From assembly GCA_051453625.1 (NCBI GenBank), contig JBOZIK010000001.1:236684924-236708458 (forward strand): a DNA stretch of 23,535 bases, in the 5' to 3' direction. The notes under the pieces were generated by a model. It ran no database searches, was not told where the DNA came from, and saw only the letters and a list, made by a program, of their open reading frames with translations. This document shows positions 1-10,760 of the stretch, piece by piece (positions within the stretch are counted from its first letter, which is position 1; the number at the start of each line of letters is the position of its first letter). A program made the position numbers and the translations under genes. Origin of the DNA: Welwitschia mirabilis (lineage: Eukaryota > Gnetophyta > Gnetopsida > Welwitschiales).

Positions 1-254
1 TGATGTGTTAAATGTTTCAAGTAGGGGGATAATGAAGATTTCAGTACTTTGATTTTTTCGATAATCATGTTATAGGAATCTGAGAAACTTTAGGACTTTA
101 CTATTAACAAATTGATTTTCAAAGTAGATAAATGAAAATATAAAAAGTTCACAACATATGAGGAATACTTATTTTGTAAAGCGTTTTGTTTACTACTCAT
201 ATGTATTATTCCTCTTATTGGACTCCTATTTTTTTAAGTTATAATTGAATCAGA

Positions 255-354
255 NNNNNNNNNNNNNNNNNNNNNNNNNNNNNNNNNNNNNNNNNNNNNN
301 NNNNNNNNNNNNNNNNNNNNNNNNNNNNNNNNNNNNNNNNNNNNNNNNNNNNNN
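255..354. other. Assembly gap, 100 N, with identical 26-bp flanks
   Basis: Exactly 100 N. The 26 bases before it (229-254) and the 26 bases after it (355-380) are identical: a T7 run followed by aagttataattgaatcaga. A placeholder gap between two contigs whose ends overlap would look like this, so the gap may contain no missing sequence. Confidence 0.9.
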
Positions 355-1081
355 TTTTTTTAAGTTATAATTGAATCAGACAATTACTACATGATGCTAT
401 GCACTCAGGTACTAATGATAGGAAAGTATTTCATAAAGTTACATGGAAGATTTGTTATTTACCTAAGATAAAAATGAGGGCAAGTCTTTTTGATCTCTTC
501 CTAAAGGTATTTTCCTTTGTGCGAAGTGGTTATCTACTTGTTTTAACTCCACAAAAATGATGAATGATTAAAGGTAGGTTATCCTAAGAATAAATCAAAT
601 TAGAAAGGTGTCCATCGTCTTAACTAGCTTTAATATCTAATACATGTTAAGATTTAAGCATATTTTATCCTAAAAATAGGTTGGATAACATGATAAATTA
701 TTTAAAAGAATATTATTTAGAATAATTTTTCTATCCCTTTTATATTATAGGAAGTAGTTCCATGGTAATTACCTTTAATTATCACTCTTGTTGTTTCTCT
801 AAAACACTAGTTAATAGCTTACTAATTTAATAGAAATGTGGTTTTTATTTTGTATGTTCACTTGAATAATTAATGTATTTCATGGGAAATGTTTAGTGGC
901 TTTATGAGGACTCTAATACAACATTTTTTTTAAACCTTATTTCTTAGGTTTTCAATGTAAATAATGTTGAAGATAATTCTTGTTTACCTGTACACTCAAT
1001 TAAGTAGAAATATGACAATCCTTTTTATTCATATAAATTCAAAAAGATATTATCATATGCTTTTGGGATACATATCCATTA

Positions 1082-1109
1082 NNNNNNNNNNNNNNNNNNN
1101 NNNNNNNNN
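1082..1109. other. Assembly gap, 28 N
   Basis: A run of 28 N inside LINE copy A. Comparison with copy B (7545-7575) suggests that only a short stretch of the post-RT region is missing. Confidence 0.9.
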
Positions 1110-1670
1110 TTAGAGAGTCGATGAATATGAAAAGCTTAATGCATTTGGCAATTTCTTGCCTTATTCAAACAAACACACTTCTTATGCTATCTCTTTCATC
1201 AAGATATAACAATTGATAGAAGATTCTCTATTAAGTATTATAGTTACTGGCTGCCCTTTCTGTAATAAGCAAATTTAAAATTGTTTCATTAATTGCTTTA
1301 TATCTCAAAATGATTGGATGTCCCTTCATACATTCTTTCAAGGGTTTCATCCATACTAAAAGCATTTTTCTTGGATATATATTTACTAAATATTCCAAGA
1401 TAATATTGATTACTTAAGAAGCATTTTAAACCCTACATTCTTCATGTAATTTGAGAACATTGTTGCAAACATATTTTCTAAAAACATGATAAACTCTACT
1501 TTTCTATCTTTAAATTTTAAGCATATTATTTTATGATGTATTACTTCTAGATCCATGCTTAAGGGGTAAAAATTTAGTTGAGGATTAATTATCTCCTTTA
1601 GTTATTAGAGCACTAGTTAGATAACCATATTAGCTTTATGCTTCATGTCATTTTAAGGTGAGTATTTTTA

Positions 1671-2143
1671 NNNNNNNNNNNNNNNNNNNNNNNNNNNNNN
1701 NNNNNNNNNNNNNNNNNNNNNNNNNNNNNNNNNNNNNNNNNNNNNNNNNNNNNNNNNNNNNNNNNNNNNNNNNNNNNNNNNNNNNNNNNNNNNNNNNNNN
1801 NNNNNNNNNNNNNNNNNNNNNNNNNNNNNNNNNNNNNNNNNNNNNNNNNNNNNNNNNNNNNNNNNNNNNNNNNNNNNNNNNNNNNNNNNNNNNNNNNNNN
1901 NNNNNNNNNNNNNNNNNNNNNNNNNNNNNNNNNNNNNNNNNNNNNNNNNNNNNNNNNNNNNNNNNNNNNNNNNNNNNNNNNNNNNNNNNNNNNNNNNNNN
2001 NNNNNNNNNNNNNNNNNNNNNNNNNNNNNNNNNNNNNNNNNNNNNNNNNNNNNNNNNNNNNNNNNNNNNNNNNNNNNNNNNNNNNNNNNNNNNNNNNNNN
2101 NNNNNNNNNNNNNNNNNNNNNNNNNNNNNNNNNNNNNNNNNNN
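1671..2143. other. Assembly gap, 473 N
   Basis: A run of 473 N just after the part of copy A that matches 12180-12220. The flanks do not repeat each other. Open frames that seem to span this stretch are made of unknown residues and mean nothing. Confidence 0.9.
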
Positions 2144-3229
2144 TGTTCAAAAGTTAGATTACTAGATTTAAAAATTACAAATCATTTTTTTTTAAATAGG
2201 GAAGATTTACTTATAGAAATCAATAAAGGTGATTTGTAATCATTGTGATTTGATGATGTAAATTAAAAAATATTTTTTTTAAATGTTTTATTATAACTAT
2301 AATGACACAAGACTTTTCAACTTTGCAACAATCTAACCACTTGTATGTGGGATTCAAATATTGTAAACACTATTAAATATGATTTCCAAAAATCCTTATG
2401 AAATAATTTAAACGTAGTATATAGGTATAGAATTTAATTTTATCTTTCTTGATAATTTATTTGAGAAACATGCTATTCATATTTCATTGTGATATGTTTT
2501 CATCTAGATCTTTCTTTATCTGTGAATATTGATGCCTTTCTTGAAATAAGTTACTTAGTTTTTTATGTTATGGTATTGTAATCTTACATGTAAATTATTT
2601 TACTTAGAACTTTTTATTGGTTGAGTTCTCTACACTTTTATGGTAGAAAAAACTATTTCCTTGCTTACATTTGTACATTGACACATGGTCTTGATAGTCT
2701 GACAATGGAGATCAAATTTCAATGGTGATGCTTTAGAACCCCATCACATATTTTGTTTGTGAAGTTGCCACATTTTCCTCTTATTTTTAATAAATTAGAA
2801 GTTGATATTATTAATGTTCTTAAGACCAATTATTAATATTTAAAACTTTTTATCTTGACTTAGAAATAAAACAATGTATTTCATCAATATAGGTTTGAAT
2901 AATAAAAAAAAAAATTCTATTCCTTAAAGTTGGCCATGTTGCCCATTACTAAAGGGTGTCTACTTTAATCTGTCAAATTCCTTTAACTAGTATCATATAG
3001 AAAATTAATTTATTTAATCATTATCTCCTTTTACAATGGAAGTAGTCTAGTGCTGAATTTCATAAAATAAAGCTCAAACTACTCTTGATTTAGTGTTTAT
3101 CTTTTATCCAAGTTTTTCATTTGGTAGTAAAAAGCATACAACACTAATACTTGGAATATCCACTTTTATTCATCCAGTAAATGAAAATAAGTTGATGCTT
3201 CTTTATTTATAAAGTCTTAAGTTCCACAA
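2144..3229. other. AT-rich stretch without a recognisable gene
   Basis: About 1.1 kb of very AT-rich sequence with homopolymer runs such as the A run near 2906 and T runs near 2185 and 2270. It lies between the post-RT part of copy A and an RNase H-like segment, so it may be the decayed C-terminal part of the same LINE or a later insertion. No frame gives a motif I recognise. Confidence 0.5.
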
Positions 3230-3440
3230 GCAGAACATGCTCCTATTCCAAATAATGCTCTGAAAAATCATAAGAAATCTAGTTCAAAAGACTTCAAAAT
3301 GAAGTAATCATGGAAATGGCCTAGTCCTAATGGATGTTTAAAGAGAACTAAGTTCTTTAATGGAAATACTTCTTTTACTATACAAGCCTAAAAAACAACA
3401 TCCAAACCTCTAATGGGCGGAGGGGAGGGGGAAAAAATAA
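3230..3440 (+). pseudogene. Start of a LINE-type RNase H domain, probably the 3' end of copy A
   Basis: One frame reads ...NHKKSSSKDFKMK, stop, SWKWPSPNGCLKRTKFFNGN..., then a Gly-rich stretch LMGGGEG. This fits the entry of the RNase H domain found after the RT in many plant L1 elements (W-x-x-P-x-x-G-x-x-K-x-N-x-D-G...G-G). The catalytic first Asp would be changed (FNG where FDG is expected). Two in-frame stops lie before the next LINE begins at 3536. The other reading is the tail of ORF1 of copy B, because the same frame runs into the endonuclease start. I prefer RNase H because of the W-x-P-x-x-G-x-x-K spacing, but the match is short. Confidence 0.4.
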
Positions 3441-3453
3441 AGAAAAAAGAAAA
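3415..3453 (+). repeat. G-rich then purine-rich tract
   Basis: Positions 3415-3431 hold four closely spaced G runs (GGG, GG, GGGG, GGGGG), followed by an A-rich purine stretch to about 3453. It stands out in the AT-rich surroundings and has G-quadruplex potential. It may be only the Gly-codon part of the RNase H remnant. Confidence 0.55.
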
Positions 3454-3535
3454 CCTAATAGAATCACATGGACCTTGACTATAGCTTAGTGATCAATTTA
3501 CCTCACAGGGTAGGAGCCTCATCCTCCATGTTTCC

Positions 3536-3779
3536 ATGATTATATATTCATGGAATGTTCAAGGGATTATAAATAACTTTAATGAATATGTACTAGAGAT
3601 TTAATTCAACAAGTTCCCTTTTTTTAATTTCATAAGTTAAAGTCTCTAAAGAAGATATAACTTTTGTGGGAAAGTTATTTATTAAAAGTAGTCTTACATT
3701 TACTGAAAACCCTTATACTTGTAGAGGCGGTTCTTCTATTACCTTCACTCATATTGACACTCTAAAGTAGTTTAAAATG
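3536..3779 (+). pseudogene. LINE B: APE endonuclease remnant (ORF2 start)
   Basis: An ATG at 3536 opens MIIYSWNVQGIINN..., the usual start of LINE ORF2 (M-K-I-x-S-W-N-V-R-G-L). The Asn of SWN belongs to the catalytic site of the APE nuclease that nicks the target DNA. A stop follows at 3602. At 3690-3779 another frame gives NPYTCRGGSSITFTHIDTLK, which fits the C-terminal block of the domain (F-T-W...R-I-D-R-F). The central part with the E-T and G-D-F-N blocks is missing, so the domain is internally deleted. The N gap follows directly. Confidence 0.7.
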
Positions 3780-4500
3780 NNNNNNNNNNNNNNNNNNNNN
3801 NNNNNNNNNNNNNNNNNNNNNNNNNNNNNNNNNNNNNNNNNNNNNNNNNNNNNNNNNNNNNNNNNNNNNNNNNNNNNNNNNNNNNNNNNNNNNNNNNNNN
3901 NNNNNNNNNNNNNNNNNNNNNNNNNNNNNNNNNNNNNNNNNNNNNNNNNNNNNNNNNNNNNNNNNNNNNNNNNNNNNNNNNNNNNNNNNNNNNNNNNNNN
4001 NNNNNNNNNNNNNNNNNNNNNNNNNNNNNNNNNNNNNNNNNNNNNNNNNNNNNNNNNNNNNNNNNNNNNNNNNNNNNNNNNNNNNNNNNNNNNNNNNNNN
4101 NNNNNNNNNNNNNNNNNNNNNNNNNNNNNNNNNNNNNNNNNNNNNNNNNNNNNNNNNNNNNNNNNNNNNNNNNNNNNNNNNNNNNNNNNNNNNNNNNNNN
4201 NNNNNNNNNNNNNNNNNNNNNNNNNNNNNNNNNNNNNNNNNNNNNNNNNNNNNNNNNNNNNNNNNNNNNNNNNNNNNNNNNNNNNNNNNNNNNNNNNNNN
4301 NNNNNNNNNNNNNNNNNNNNNNNNNNNNNNNNNNNNNNNNNNNNNNNNNNNNNNNNNNNNNNNNNNNNNNNNNNNNNNNNNNNNNNNNNNNNNNNNNNNN
4401 NNNNNNNNNNNNNNNNNNNNNNNNNNNNNNNNNNNNNNNNNNNNNNNNNNNNNNNNNNNNNNNNNNNNNNNNNNNNNNNNNNNNNNNNNNNNNNNNNNNN
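3780..4500. other. Assembly gap, 721 N, flanked by a 78-bp direct repeat
   Basis: A run of 721 N. The last 78 bases before it and the first 79 after it are the same endonuclease segment, with about seven differences (roughly 9%). Either the LINE carries a real local duplication here, or two diverged copies were scaffolded together. Apparent open frames across the gap consist of unknown residues. Confidence 0.85.
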
Positions 4501-5640
4501 TACTAAAAAGCCTTATACTTGTAGAGGCAGTTGTTCTATTACCTTCACTCACATTGGCAATCTAAAGTAGTTTAAAATGGTTATGATTCTTAGAATAGAT
4601 GTAGCTAGATGATTTTTTCTTCTCCTAATGGAGCTTTTAGGATCCACTCCATTTATACTTTAAATGAAGCTTCTTAAAAAGTAACCTTATGATTAGAGTT
4701 AATCTACTCTCTTCAAAATTTTTCTTAGATCCTTAATAGATATTTTAATCTAATAGAAGGATATTTTTAAATAATAATGGAGGCTCCTCTTTTCAAATGG
4801 ATTAATTATAAAAACTTTCTTACTTTTATCTAAAAGAGTAGTCTTTTTCCCTTCAGCAATTCAATCTTCTACTCAAGAAATTTTTAATACTTATTCAAAT
4901 TTTCAATTAGAATATGATCTCATTCCTTAACAGCTTTGATAGATTTTACTTTTCTTCTATTCTTTTTTTAGAATCAAAATTCTTTTGTTAAAGTCTATAG
5001 TGATAACTTATGACTAGATCATTATGCCATTTGTTTACATATTGGCTCAAGGAATAAATAAAGAAAATCATTATTCTTTATTTAGATTGCATGAAAATAC
5101 ATGCAATTCTAAATTGAGAAAAACTATGTTGCATATTTCATGGAATGTAAGACCTCATTCAACTGGCACTATTAGATGGATTGAATGATGAATCCATGCT
5201 ATGTGTTATAATTGGAATTATTATAGACATTGTGGTAAATAAATTGCTACTAAAGTTAGAGAAAAGTTAGAGAAGTATATTCAAATACTCAATAGTATAT
5301 TCAAATACTCAATAGTATATGCCATCAATTTATTTTACTTTAGAACAAGATTATTATAGTCATCATGTCCATAACTAATTTTCAGAAATTAATAATTGTT
5401 TAGATTTCTGAGAAATCTACTTTGCTAAAAGTGTTACTATTAAAAACAAAATTTATTGGCTTAACATTCAAGATGTGAGATGTAAATAATTTGTTAAGCT
5501 CCTTAAGAGATAAACTTAAATGAAAGGGCACTTTACACTCTAATCCTAAAATCATCCTTAGTTATTTAGTTAGGCATTTTATGAGGGTCTTAAAATTAGG
5601 TGGTTTTTGTTAACATATCTTTAACCAAAATGCTAATTTT
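4501..5640 (+). pseudogene. LINE B: second endonuclease-end copy and endonuclease-RT linker
   Basis: 4501-4579 repeats the endonuclease C-terminal block (PYTCRG...ITFTHIG). The rest is the poorly conserved linker before the RT. Around 5106-5270 one frame reads LRKTMLHISWNVRPHSTG, TIRWIE, two stops, then YNWNYYRHCGK and ATKVREK. This fits the plant L1 block that normally reads like (R)VRWI-x-E-G-D-x-N-(S/T)-K-(F/Y)-F-H. The SWNV inside it looks like a second endonuclease start but is better read as part of this linker. 4580-5070 is AT-rich and gives no clear motif. Confidence 0.5.
5275..5320 (+). repeat. Perfect 20-bp tandem duplication
   Basis: The unit tcaaatactcaatagtatat occurs twice without mismatch (5281-5300, 5301-5320), preceded by a partial gtatat. 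It lies in the decayed linker of LINE B, so the duplication is younger than most of the decay around it. Confidence 0.9.
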
Positions 5641-6350
5641 ATTTCCTACAAATTTCTAGAAGCCTTTCATCAAATTTTGGAGAAATATACGATATAAGAT
5701 GAGTTAAAAGTAGCTTTCTTTGAAATGGCTAATGGTAAGGCTCCAAAAATGGAATTTTTTTCTTATACTTTTATAAAAACCATTATGCTATTATTGGGAA
5801 AGACTATTATTGGGTATTGAGGAAGCCTTACATGAAGACATCTTAGGTCTAGAACTTAATCAAGTCGTCATTTGTCTTTTACCACTATCATGTGATTTGC
5901 ATTTTATTTGTAGTTGAAGACCAATTAGTTTACTTACTATTACTTGTTAAAGTTGAGATACATGCTTAGCTAATCAGTTAAAGAGTATCCTACTTGATAT
6001 TCTTTGTATTGAGTAGAGTGATTTTATTAAAGGTAGATATATTCTTAATAATGTTGTATCTTCTTAGAAACATTTATCATGATGAAGAATATTAATTAAG
6101 ATATTGCCTTTCTTAAGCTTAATTATTCAAAAGCTTAACTTTATCTTAGCTTCTAGAGACAAGATAAGATTTAGGAATTCTTTCATTACTATGGTAAATT
6201 ATTTATATAAGGATGTGGATGCTTGTATTATCATTGAAAGAGGTACTAGTTTGACCTTTCCTATTAAAAGGTCTGTAAGGCAAGGATATCCTTTAGCTCC
6301 CTATCTTTTTATCCTTGCAATAGAGTTTTCAGGTTATGTTATTTAAAAGG
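5640..6350 (+). pseudogene. LINE B: reverse transcriptase core, frameshifted
   Basis: This is the RT core that would copy the LINE RNA at the target site. Conserved blocks in order: FFEMANGKAP at 5713-5742 (usual form F-x-M-x-x-x-K-A-P-G-P-D-G), RPISLLT at 5918-5938, DFIKGRYILNNVV at 6020-6058, motif A KLNYSKA at 6115-6135, and motif B RSVRQGYPLAPYLFILAIE at 6269-6325. The catalytic Asp of motif A is changed to Asn (KLD to KLN), and a frameshift lies between motif A and 6160. In-frame stops are common, often where Trp, Arg or Gln is expected. The longest piece without a stop is 6104-6346, but it has no ATG start and is not a gene. Motif C (Y/F-A-D-D) is not clear; HTDE near 6384 may be its remnant. 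Confidence 0.85.
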
Positions 6351-6479
6351 ATGAGCAAGATAGAATTATTCATCATGATGTTCATACTGATGAAGTTTCA
6401 AAGCAACTTGTTAATATGCACTTAGCAATTGACTCCTCCTTTGGATTAAGAATTCCCAACCTATGATTAAGTAACTAAT

Positions 6480-7797
6480 ATCTAGGGGTGCTCTTTATTT
6501 TTCTCTCTCTAGTTCCAAGATCAATTGGAAAAGGTATTCAATACATACTATTTATGAAAATTATAAATGAAATCTCTCTAAATCATGAAACTTATTTAAT
6601 TGATGAGGTGATCAAAATTCTTGAAATTTCCTTTTCTTTTTAAGGGACTTCTAACAAACTATGGGATTTTACTATTAATAAATTAGCTTTCAAAGTAGAT
6701 AAATGTAAAGCTAAAAGGTCACAATGGTTGGAAGGTATTTAGTAAGTAAAAGTATATTTCTTTCTACTTAGATATATGTTTCATCTTATTAGGCTTTTGC
6801 TACCTCAAGTTATAAGAGAATTGAAAAATTACTTCATGATCTCATGCAGCAAAGGAAAAATAAGTGGAAACCATTTCACAGAGTTGTATGAGGAATTTGT
6901 TTCTTACCTGAGAAAGAAAGAGATCTTTGTCTTGTTGACTACTTTTTTCAAGGTCTTTCCCTTTGTAGTAAGTGATTAACTAATTGTTTTAACTCTATAA
7001 GATGGTGGTGTAACTTAGTTTTTAAACAACTAAAAATTGCTTATCTAAAGAACAAACCAAGAGGTACCTATCCCATTAACTTGTTTGTCTCTCCAATGAA
7101 TATCAATCTAAATATCTCTTATCTTACAAAAGTTTGGCTTACATGCAAAATGATTTATACAAAGAATATTTGGAATAATTTTTCTATCCAGTCTTTTATG
7201 TTGCAGGAATTAGTCCTAGGATGGTTAGCATTACATGGAACTTTAGTTGATTCTTTAAGACCTTGGTTATAAACTTATTAGTTTAATAGGGATGTGGTTT
7301 CTTTTCCATGTCTTCACTCGAATGATTTATGCATTCCATGAAAAAGCTTTTAGTAGCTTTGTAGCAATCCAAATTCTATACTAAATGTCTTTTTTTTAAT
7401 AGAAATTACTTTTTAGATTTCCAGTGCAAGTTATGTTAAAGCTAATTATATTCTACTATTAAACTTAATACAGTGGAAAGATAACGATTTATCCTCATAA
7501 AGACAAAACATCTTGTCATATGTTTCTAGAAGATTTATCTCTTAAGAATCATATTGGTGAATATAGCATACCTCAAACTTAGAGAGCTAAAGGATTTTAA
7601 AAGCTCAAAGCATTTGGAAATTACTTGCCTTTCTAAAAATGCACTACTTTTTGTGGTTTTTCCTTTGTCAAGGTCTTCTTATTGGTTGAAGGTTTCTCCA
7701 TATGGAATTTATAGCTATTAGCTATACTTTCTATAATAACGAAGACAATTTTCAACATTAATTCATTAATTGTATTATGGTTTAGAATGCTTGGATG
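6480..7797 (+). pseudogene. LINE B: RT thumb and post-RT region
   Basis: At 6662-6712 one frame reads WDFTINKLAFKVDKCKAK, the plant L1 thumb block in which a Trp of the W-K-A motif has become Cys. Two unbroken pieces follow, 6776-6979 and 7081-7272, both on the + strand; their residues (for example LPQVIRELKNYF, then the W-rich GWLALHGTLVDS) fit the LINE region after the thumb. Both are fragments of one ORF2 and not separate genes. The segment is collinear with copy A (1-1320). It ends abruptly near 7797 at gcttggatgtgg, where LTR-type DNA begins. Confidence 0.7.
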
Positions 7798-8179
7798 TGG
7801 GTATGACACCCTATCTTTTCTTATCCTAATTAAAACTATTTTGTTCCTCTTTCTTTATTTTTTAATATTATTACCTAATAGACATAATGCAACTTAAGAT
7901 CAAATTTTACTTATTCCTTTATTAGCATTTTTTATTTGAAAAAAATCATATTATTACTATATATTAATCTATAATTAATTCTTAGGTTATTTTGGTTTAC
8001 AAACAATAGTGATGTTATAAGTTTGTATCCTCTATTGGTTCCTAGTTTGTTGTCACATAAAAAGATATCTTGTAAATAGTTGAGGAGATGTAAACTTGTT
8101 ATAAACATACATAGATAAGTTTAAAGATAATACCTAACCAATATCATAGGAGGTTGAAACACCTATTAATGTCATTTCA
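7797..8179 (+). mobile_element. Probable left LTR of an element inserted in LINE B
   Basis: The LINE homology stops at about 7797, and the next bases, tgtgggtatgacaccctat, resemble the TG...ACACCCT starts seen in plant LTR elements. The segment ends in ...gtcatttca at 8179, three bases before a primer-binding-like site. I could not find a clear matching right LTR in the window, so the element may be truncated or very diverged. Both ends are estimates. Confidence 0.4.
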
Positions 8180-8182
8180 AGT

Positions 8183-8194
8183 TGGTATCCAGCC
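8183..8194 (+). promoter_or_regulatory. Degenerate primer-binding site, tRNA-iMet type
   Basis: tggtatccagcc resembles the plant retrotransposon primer-binding site tggtatcagagc, complementary to the 3' end of initiator tRNA-Met. The first seven bases match exactly. It sits just after a CA dinucleotide that could end an LTR (8178-8179), which is the expected position. Confidence 0.5.
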
Positions 8195-8199
8195 ACTCT

Positions 8200-10480
8200 T
8201 TGAATGTGAGCTGATTCTACTTTAGGTTATAAAATATACAAACATGGGTAGGCTCAACTTCATAAACTTACACTTCACCTCGATATAACCCCCATATAGG
8301 TGACAAGCGATACATGAGGTGGATGCATGCTTATAAATAACCCCCTTTTATTGAAACATCTTTGGCTAGTGCAACATGATCCATTGATGCTAAGGGCTTG
8401 ATATAGTAAGTGGGAGAAAGTTCATACATTGGTAAGGTACGAAAGAAGTGATTAAATCCACTTCCAGAATGGTATTATGAGGGAAAAATGCAATGCACCC
8501 CACCTTAATGATAAAATCCAATATGGGAATGAAAATTATTAGGTTTATTTTGATTTAGTCATGTTCGATGAGTATACCACATAAATGCATGCATATAATT
8601 CTAACTAATGTGGATATTTAATGGATTTTTTATCTAGTTATAATAATTCTTATCATCATTAGGTTCATTTTATAGAAACAATCATAAAATAGAATATTAG
8701 CATTTTAGAACATCTCTATATTCAAAATTACAATAATGGAAATCTAAATAAAGGAAATATTATTTTCTTTTATTTATTTTTAATAATAATAAAAATATTT
8801 AAAATGTATCAAATAACATCTTAATAATGTACTTTAAAAAACTAATCCATAACTAGAGCTATGCTAATCCTAGAAGCATTCTTCCATGCTCATATGATAA
8901 TTTCCATTGTGTAAGAAAGATAGACAAAAGAAGTATAGTTCAAGAATGGTTATTAAGATATAGCTATTTATCCAATACATCATATGGCTATATTATAAGT
9001 TAAAAAAATAAATGTTAAACCAAACACTATTTATGTTACTTAAACTACTGAAGTGGAAACACTTACAAGCATACACATTCAAAGTAAGATAAAGGAGAAA
9101 GGTAAAAGAGGTATTTCTACAAATAAAATTTATTTCTAAGTAATTTAACTTAAGGCTACTAATAGAAGCCTATCTTGTCTACTTAAATTCCCTATAAAAT
9201 CTTATGTAATAATTTTTCTATAATTTAAAACATTAAGTATAAAATTTTTGGGTTCTAAAGAGACATCCTAATTAAAAATTACTAATTAATTAATTATGGA
9301 GAAAATAATAAATTAAAATAGTTTTTTATAAACTAAACACATAATAGGATCCTTAAAATCTAAATTAAACTATGTTGGAATTCTATAAATATTATTTCTA
9401 AGGTCATCATTTAAGGTTAAAAACTGTCAAATTTTATAAAATTATAGTCTTACCACTTTATGCTAAAAGGATTATAACTTTCAAAATAGTTTGAGTTTAT
9501 AAATTATTTAAGATGTTTTGGAAGGCTTGTTTAATTCCTTACAACTTAGGATGCTCAAGTTTGTAGATATCTTAATTGATAGTTATAGAAATGTAAATTA
9601 ATTTCTTACTACCTTTTACATTTATTTCTTAGTGTATTTTAAAAAATATTTCTTTTAAAAAATTATTACAAATCAAAAAAATATTATTTTTACATTTTTG
9701 CCTTTATAACATAATCCTAGACTGATAAAAATAAGTTTACTAATTTACACCTATTAATTACTAAGATATGATGTTTTCATCTTATGCCTTTATTCTGAAA
9801 ATTTAACTTTCACTAAAGAAAATATTGTAAAGGTTTAACAACTAATTATATAATAATTTANNNNNNNNNNNNNNNNNNNNNNNNNNNNNNNNNNNNNNNN
9901 NNNNNNNNNNNNNNNNNNNNNNNNNNNNNNNNNNNNNNNNNNNNNNNNNNNNNNNNNNNNTATATAATAATTTAAATTAGTAGAATAATGAATACACTAG
10001 AAAAATACTACTAATACAAGTTAATCTACAAAGGAAAATCAAATAAATTCATAAAAGCTTTTACGTTGAGCCTTAGGATTACCATGAATAAGTACTAGCC
10101 TAAAAGATTTTTTCATTTTTTTTAAGATCAGACTTTGCCCTTAATAAGATAAGCCTAATGCATAATGAATGAAAAATATATTGTTACATATATTAATACA
10201 AAAGAAAAATGGGTATCTGAGTATATATAGTGAATCCTCGAAGTGGTCACTTGGCTATAATCATTCATTAGAAACCTTTATCACCAAGCATAAGAGATGC
10301 CTTATACCTCCCCACATCTTGATAAGAGCCAATAAGAGGGAACAACATAATTTTATGATATATCATAAATAGTAGTCTAATATAAGTATTGCATGATTCT
10401 ACTCAAATATTAAAAGAGACCATATGATAAGATAAGTAAAGATATTACTTAAAAAGATTAGTAAGTCCTTGATAGTTGAA
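8200..10480. other. Interior of the LTR-type insertion, no coding sequence
   Basis: About 2.3 kb after the primer-binding-like site. It is very AT-rich, especially 8740-9860, and no frame shows gag, protease, integrase or RT motifs. A short open frame at 10169-10372 (+) has no recognisable content and overlaps sequence that looks like LTR promoter DNA on the other strand. The element is therefore either heavily decayed or non-autonomous. Confidence 0.45.
9861..9960. other. Assembly gap, 100 N, with identical 14-bp flanks
   Basis: Exactly 100 N. The 14 bases before it (9847-9860) and the first 14 after it (9961-9974) are both tatataataattta. This again looks like two overlapping contig ends separated by a placeholder. 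Confidence 0.85.
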
Positions 10481-10760
10481 GGTTAATGAAGATCCAAGCT
10501 TAAGAGTTCCTTAGCTTCAAGCTTGTAGGCTCCAAGCTCCACAAAATAAAGAATGAGAAAAAAGAGAAAGGTAAGAAAAAAATGCAATTGTATGGAAAAT
10601 GGGAATTACTTCCCCTTTACACCAGAGAAAAGGATCTCTATATATAGATAAACAAAAGGCACATAGCTTAAGATCATATGATTTATCATTGATAAGTGGG
10701 ATGAGTAATCAGTATTATTGGAGTGCACAAAGAGATCATATTTATAACTCATGCACCTAA
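10480..10760 (-). promoter_or_regulatory. LTR-like promoter region, probably reading on the minus strand
   Basis: On the minus strand the order is: a TATA-like tatctatatatagag (10636-10650), then a stretch containing gtgtaaaggggaagtaattc, a pyrimidine-rich part, and a stretch with repeated agctt words (10496-10545). This order of TATA box, short leader and pyrimidine-rich tract is common in plant LTRs. The TATA motif is nearly palindromic, so the direction is inferred from the sequence around it. It may belong to a different, nested element from the one with the primer-binding site at 8183. Confidence 0.35.

Larger units (their letters stand above)
1..1670 (+). pseudogene. LINE copy A: RT thumb and post-RT part of a decayed plant L1 ORF2
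   Basis: This is the 3' half of an L1-type ORF2, which would encode the reverse transcriptase used for target-primed insertion. Positions 97-132 read FTINKLIFKVDK, the plant L1 thumb motif (K-L-x-x-K-x-x-x-W-K-A), followed by a stop where Trp is expected. The DNA runs collinear with copy B: 97-135 matches 6667-6705, 835-930 matches 7285-7370, and 1110-1320 matches 7575-7795. Positions 1320-1650 then match 11930-12220. By eye the copies are about 65-75% identical. All frames are broken by stops and indels, so no protein is made. The 5' end lies outside the window. The family call is firm because of the shared order with copy B; exact ends are not. Confidence 0.75.
3536..7797 (+). mobile_element. 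LINE copy B, 5' and central part (APE, linker, RT, thumb)
   Basis: This is a plant L1-type non-LTR retrotransposon on the + strand. Order: endonuclease start at 3536, endonuclease C-terminal piece at 3690-3779 with a second copy at 4501-4579, linker around 5100-5270, RT at 5640-6350, thumb at 6662-6760, and post-RT region to about 7797. It then stops at the edge of LTR-type sequence and resumes at 11918. Copy A is collinear with its 3' half and belongs to the same family. Stops, frameshifts and deletions make it non-functional; for example, the two ends of the endonuclease domain are only about 200 bp apart. Confidence 0.8.

Noticed and set aside
1658-2239. Open frames of 160-193 codons over the 473-N gap, on both strands
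   Set aside because: Nearly all residues are unknown because the frame runs through N; the few real residues at each end show no motif.
3749-4565. Open frames of about 265 codons over the 721-N gap, on both strands
   Set aside because: They consist of N. The real residues belong to LINE endonuclease sequence, which is read in another frame.
5106-5160. A second LINE endonuclease start (ISWNV) inside copy B
   Set aside because: The frame continues into the TIRWIE-type linker that normally stands before the RT, so this is linker sequence with a chance resemblance.
8270-8325. Hairpin with cacctc / gaggtg arms
   Set aside because: The arms pair over only six to eight bases with a loop of about 30; this is expected by chance.
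10169-10372. 67-codon open frame on the + strand
   Set aside because: No family motif; it overlaps sequence that looks like LTR promoter DNA on the minus strand, and its length is not unusual.
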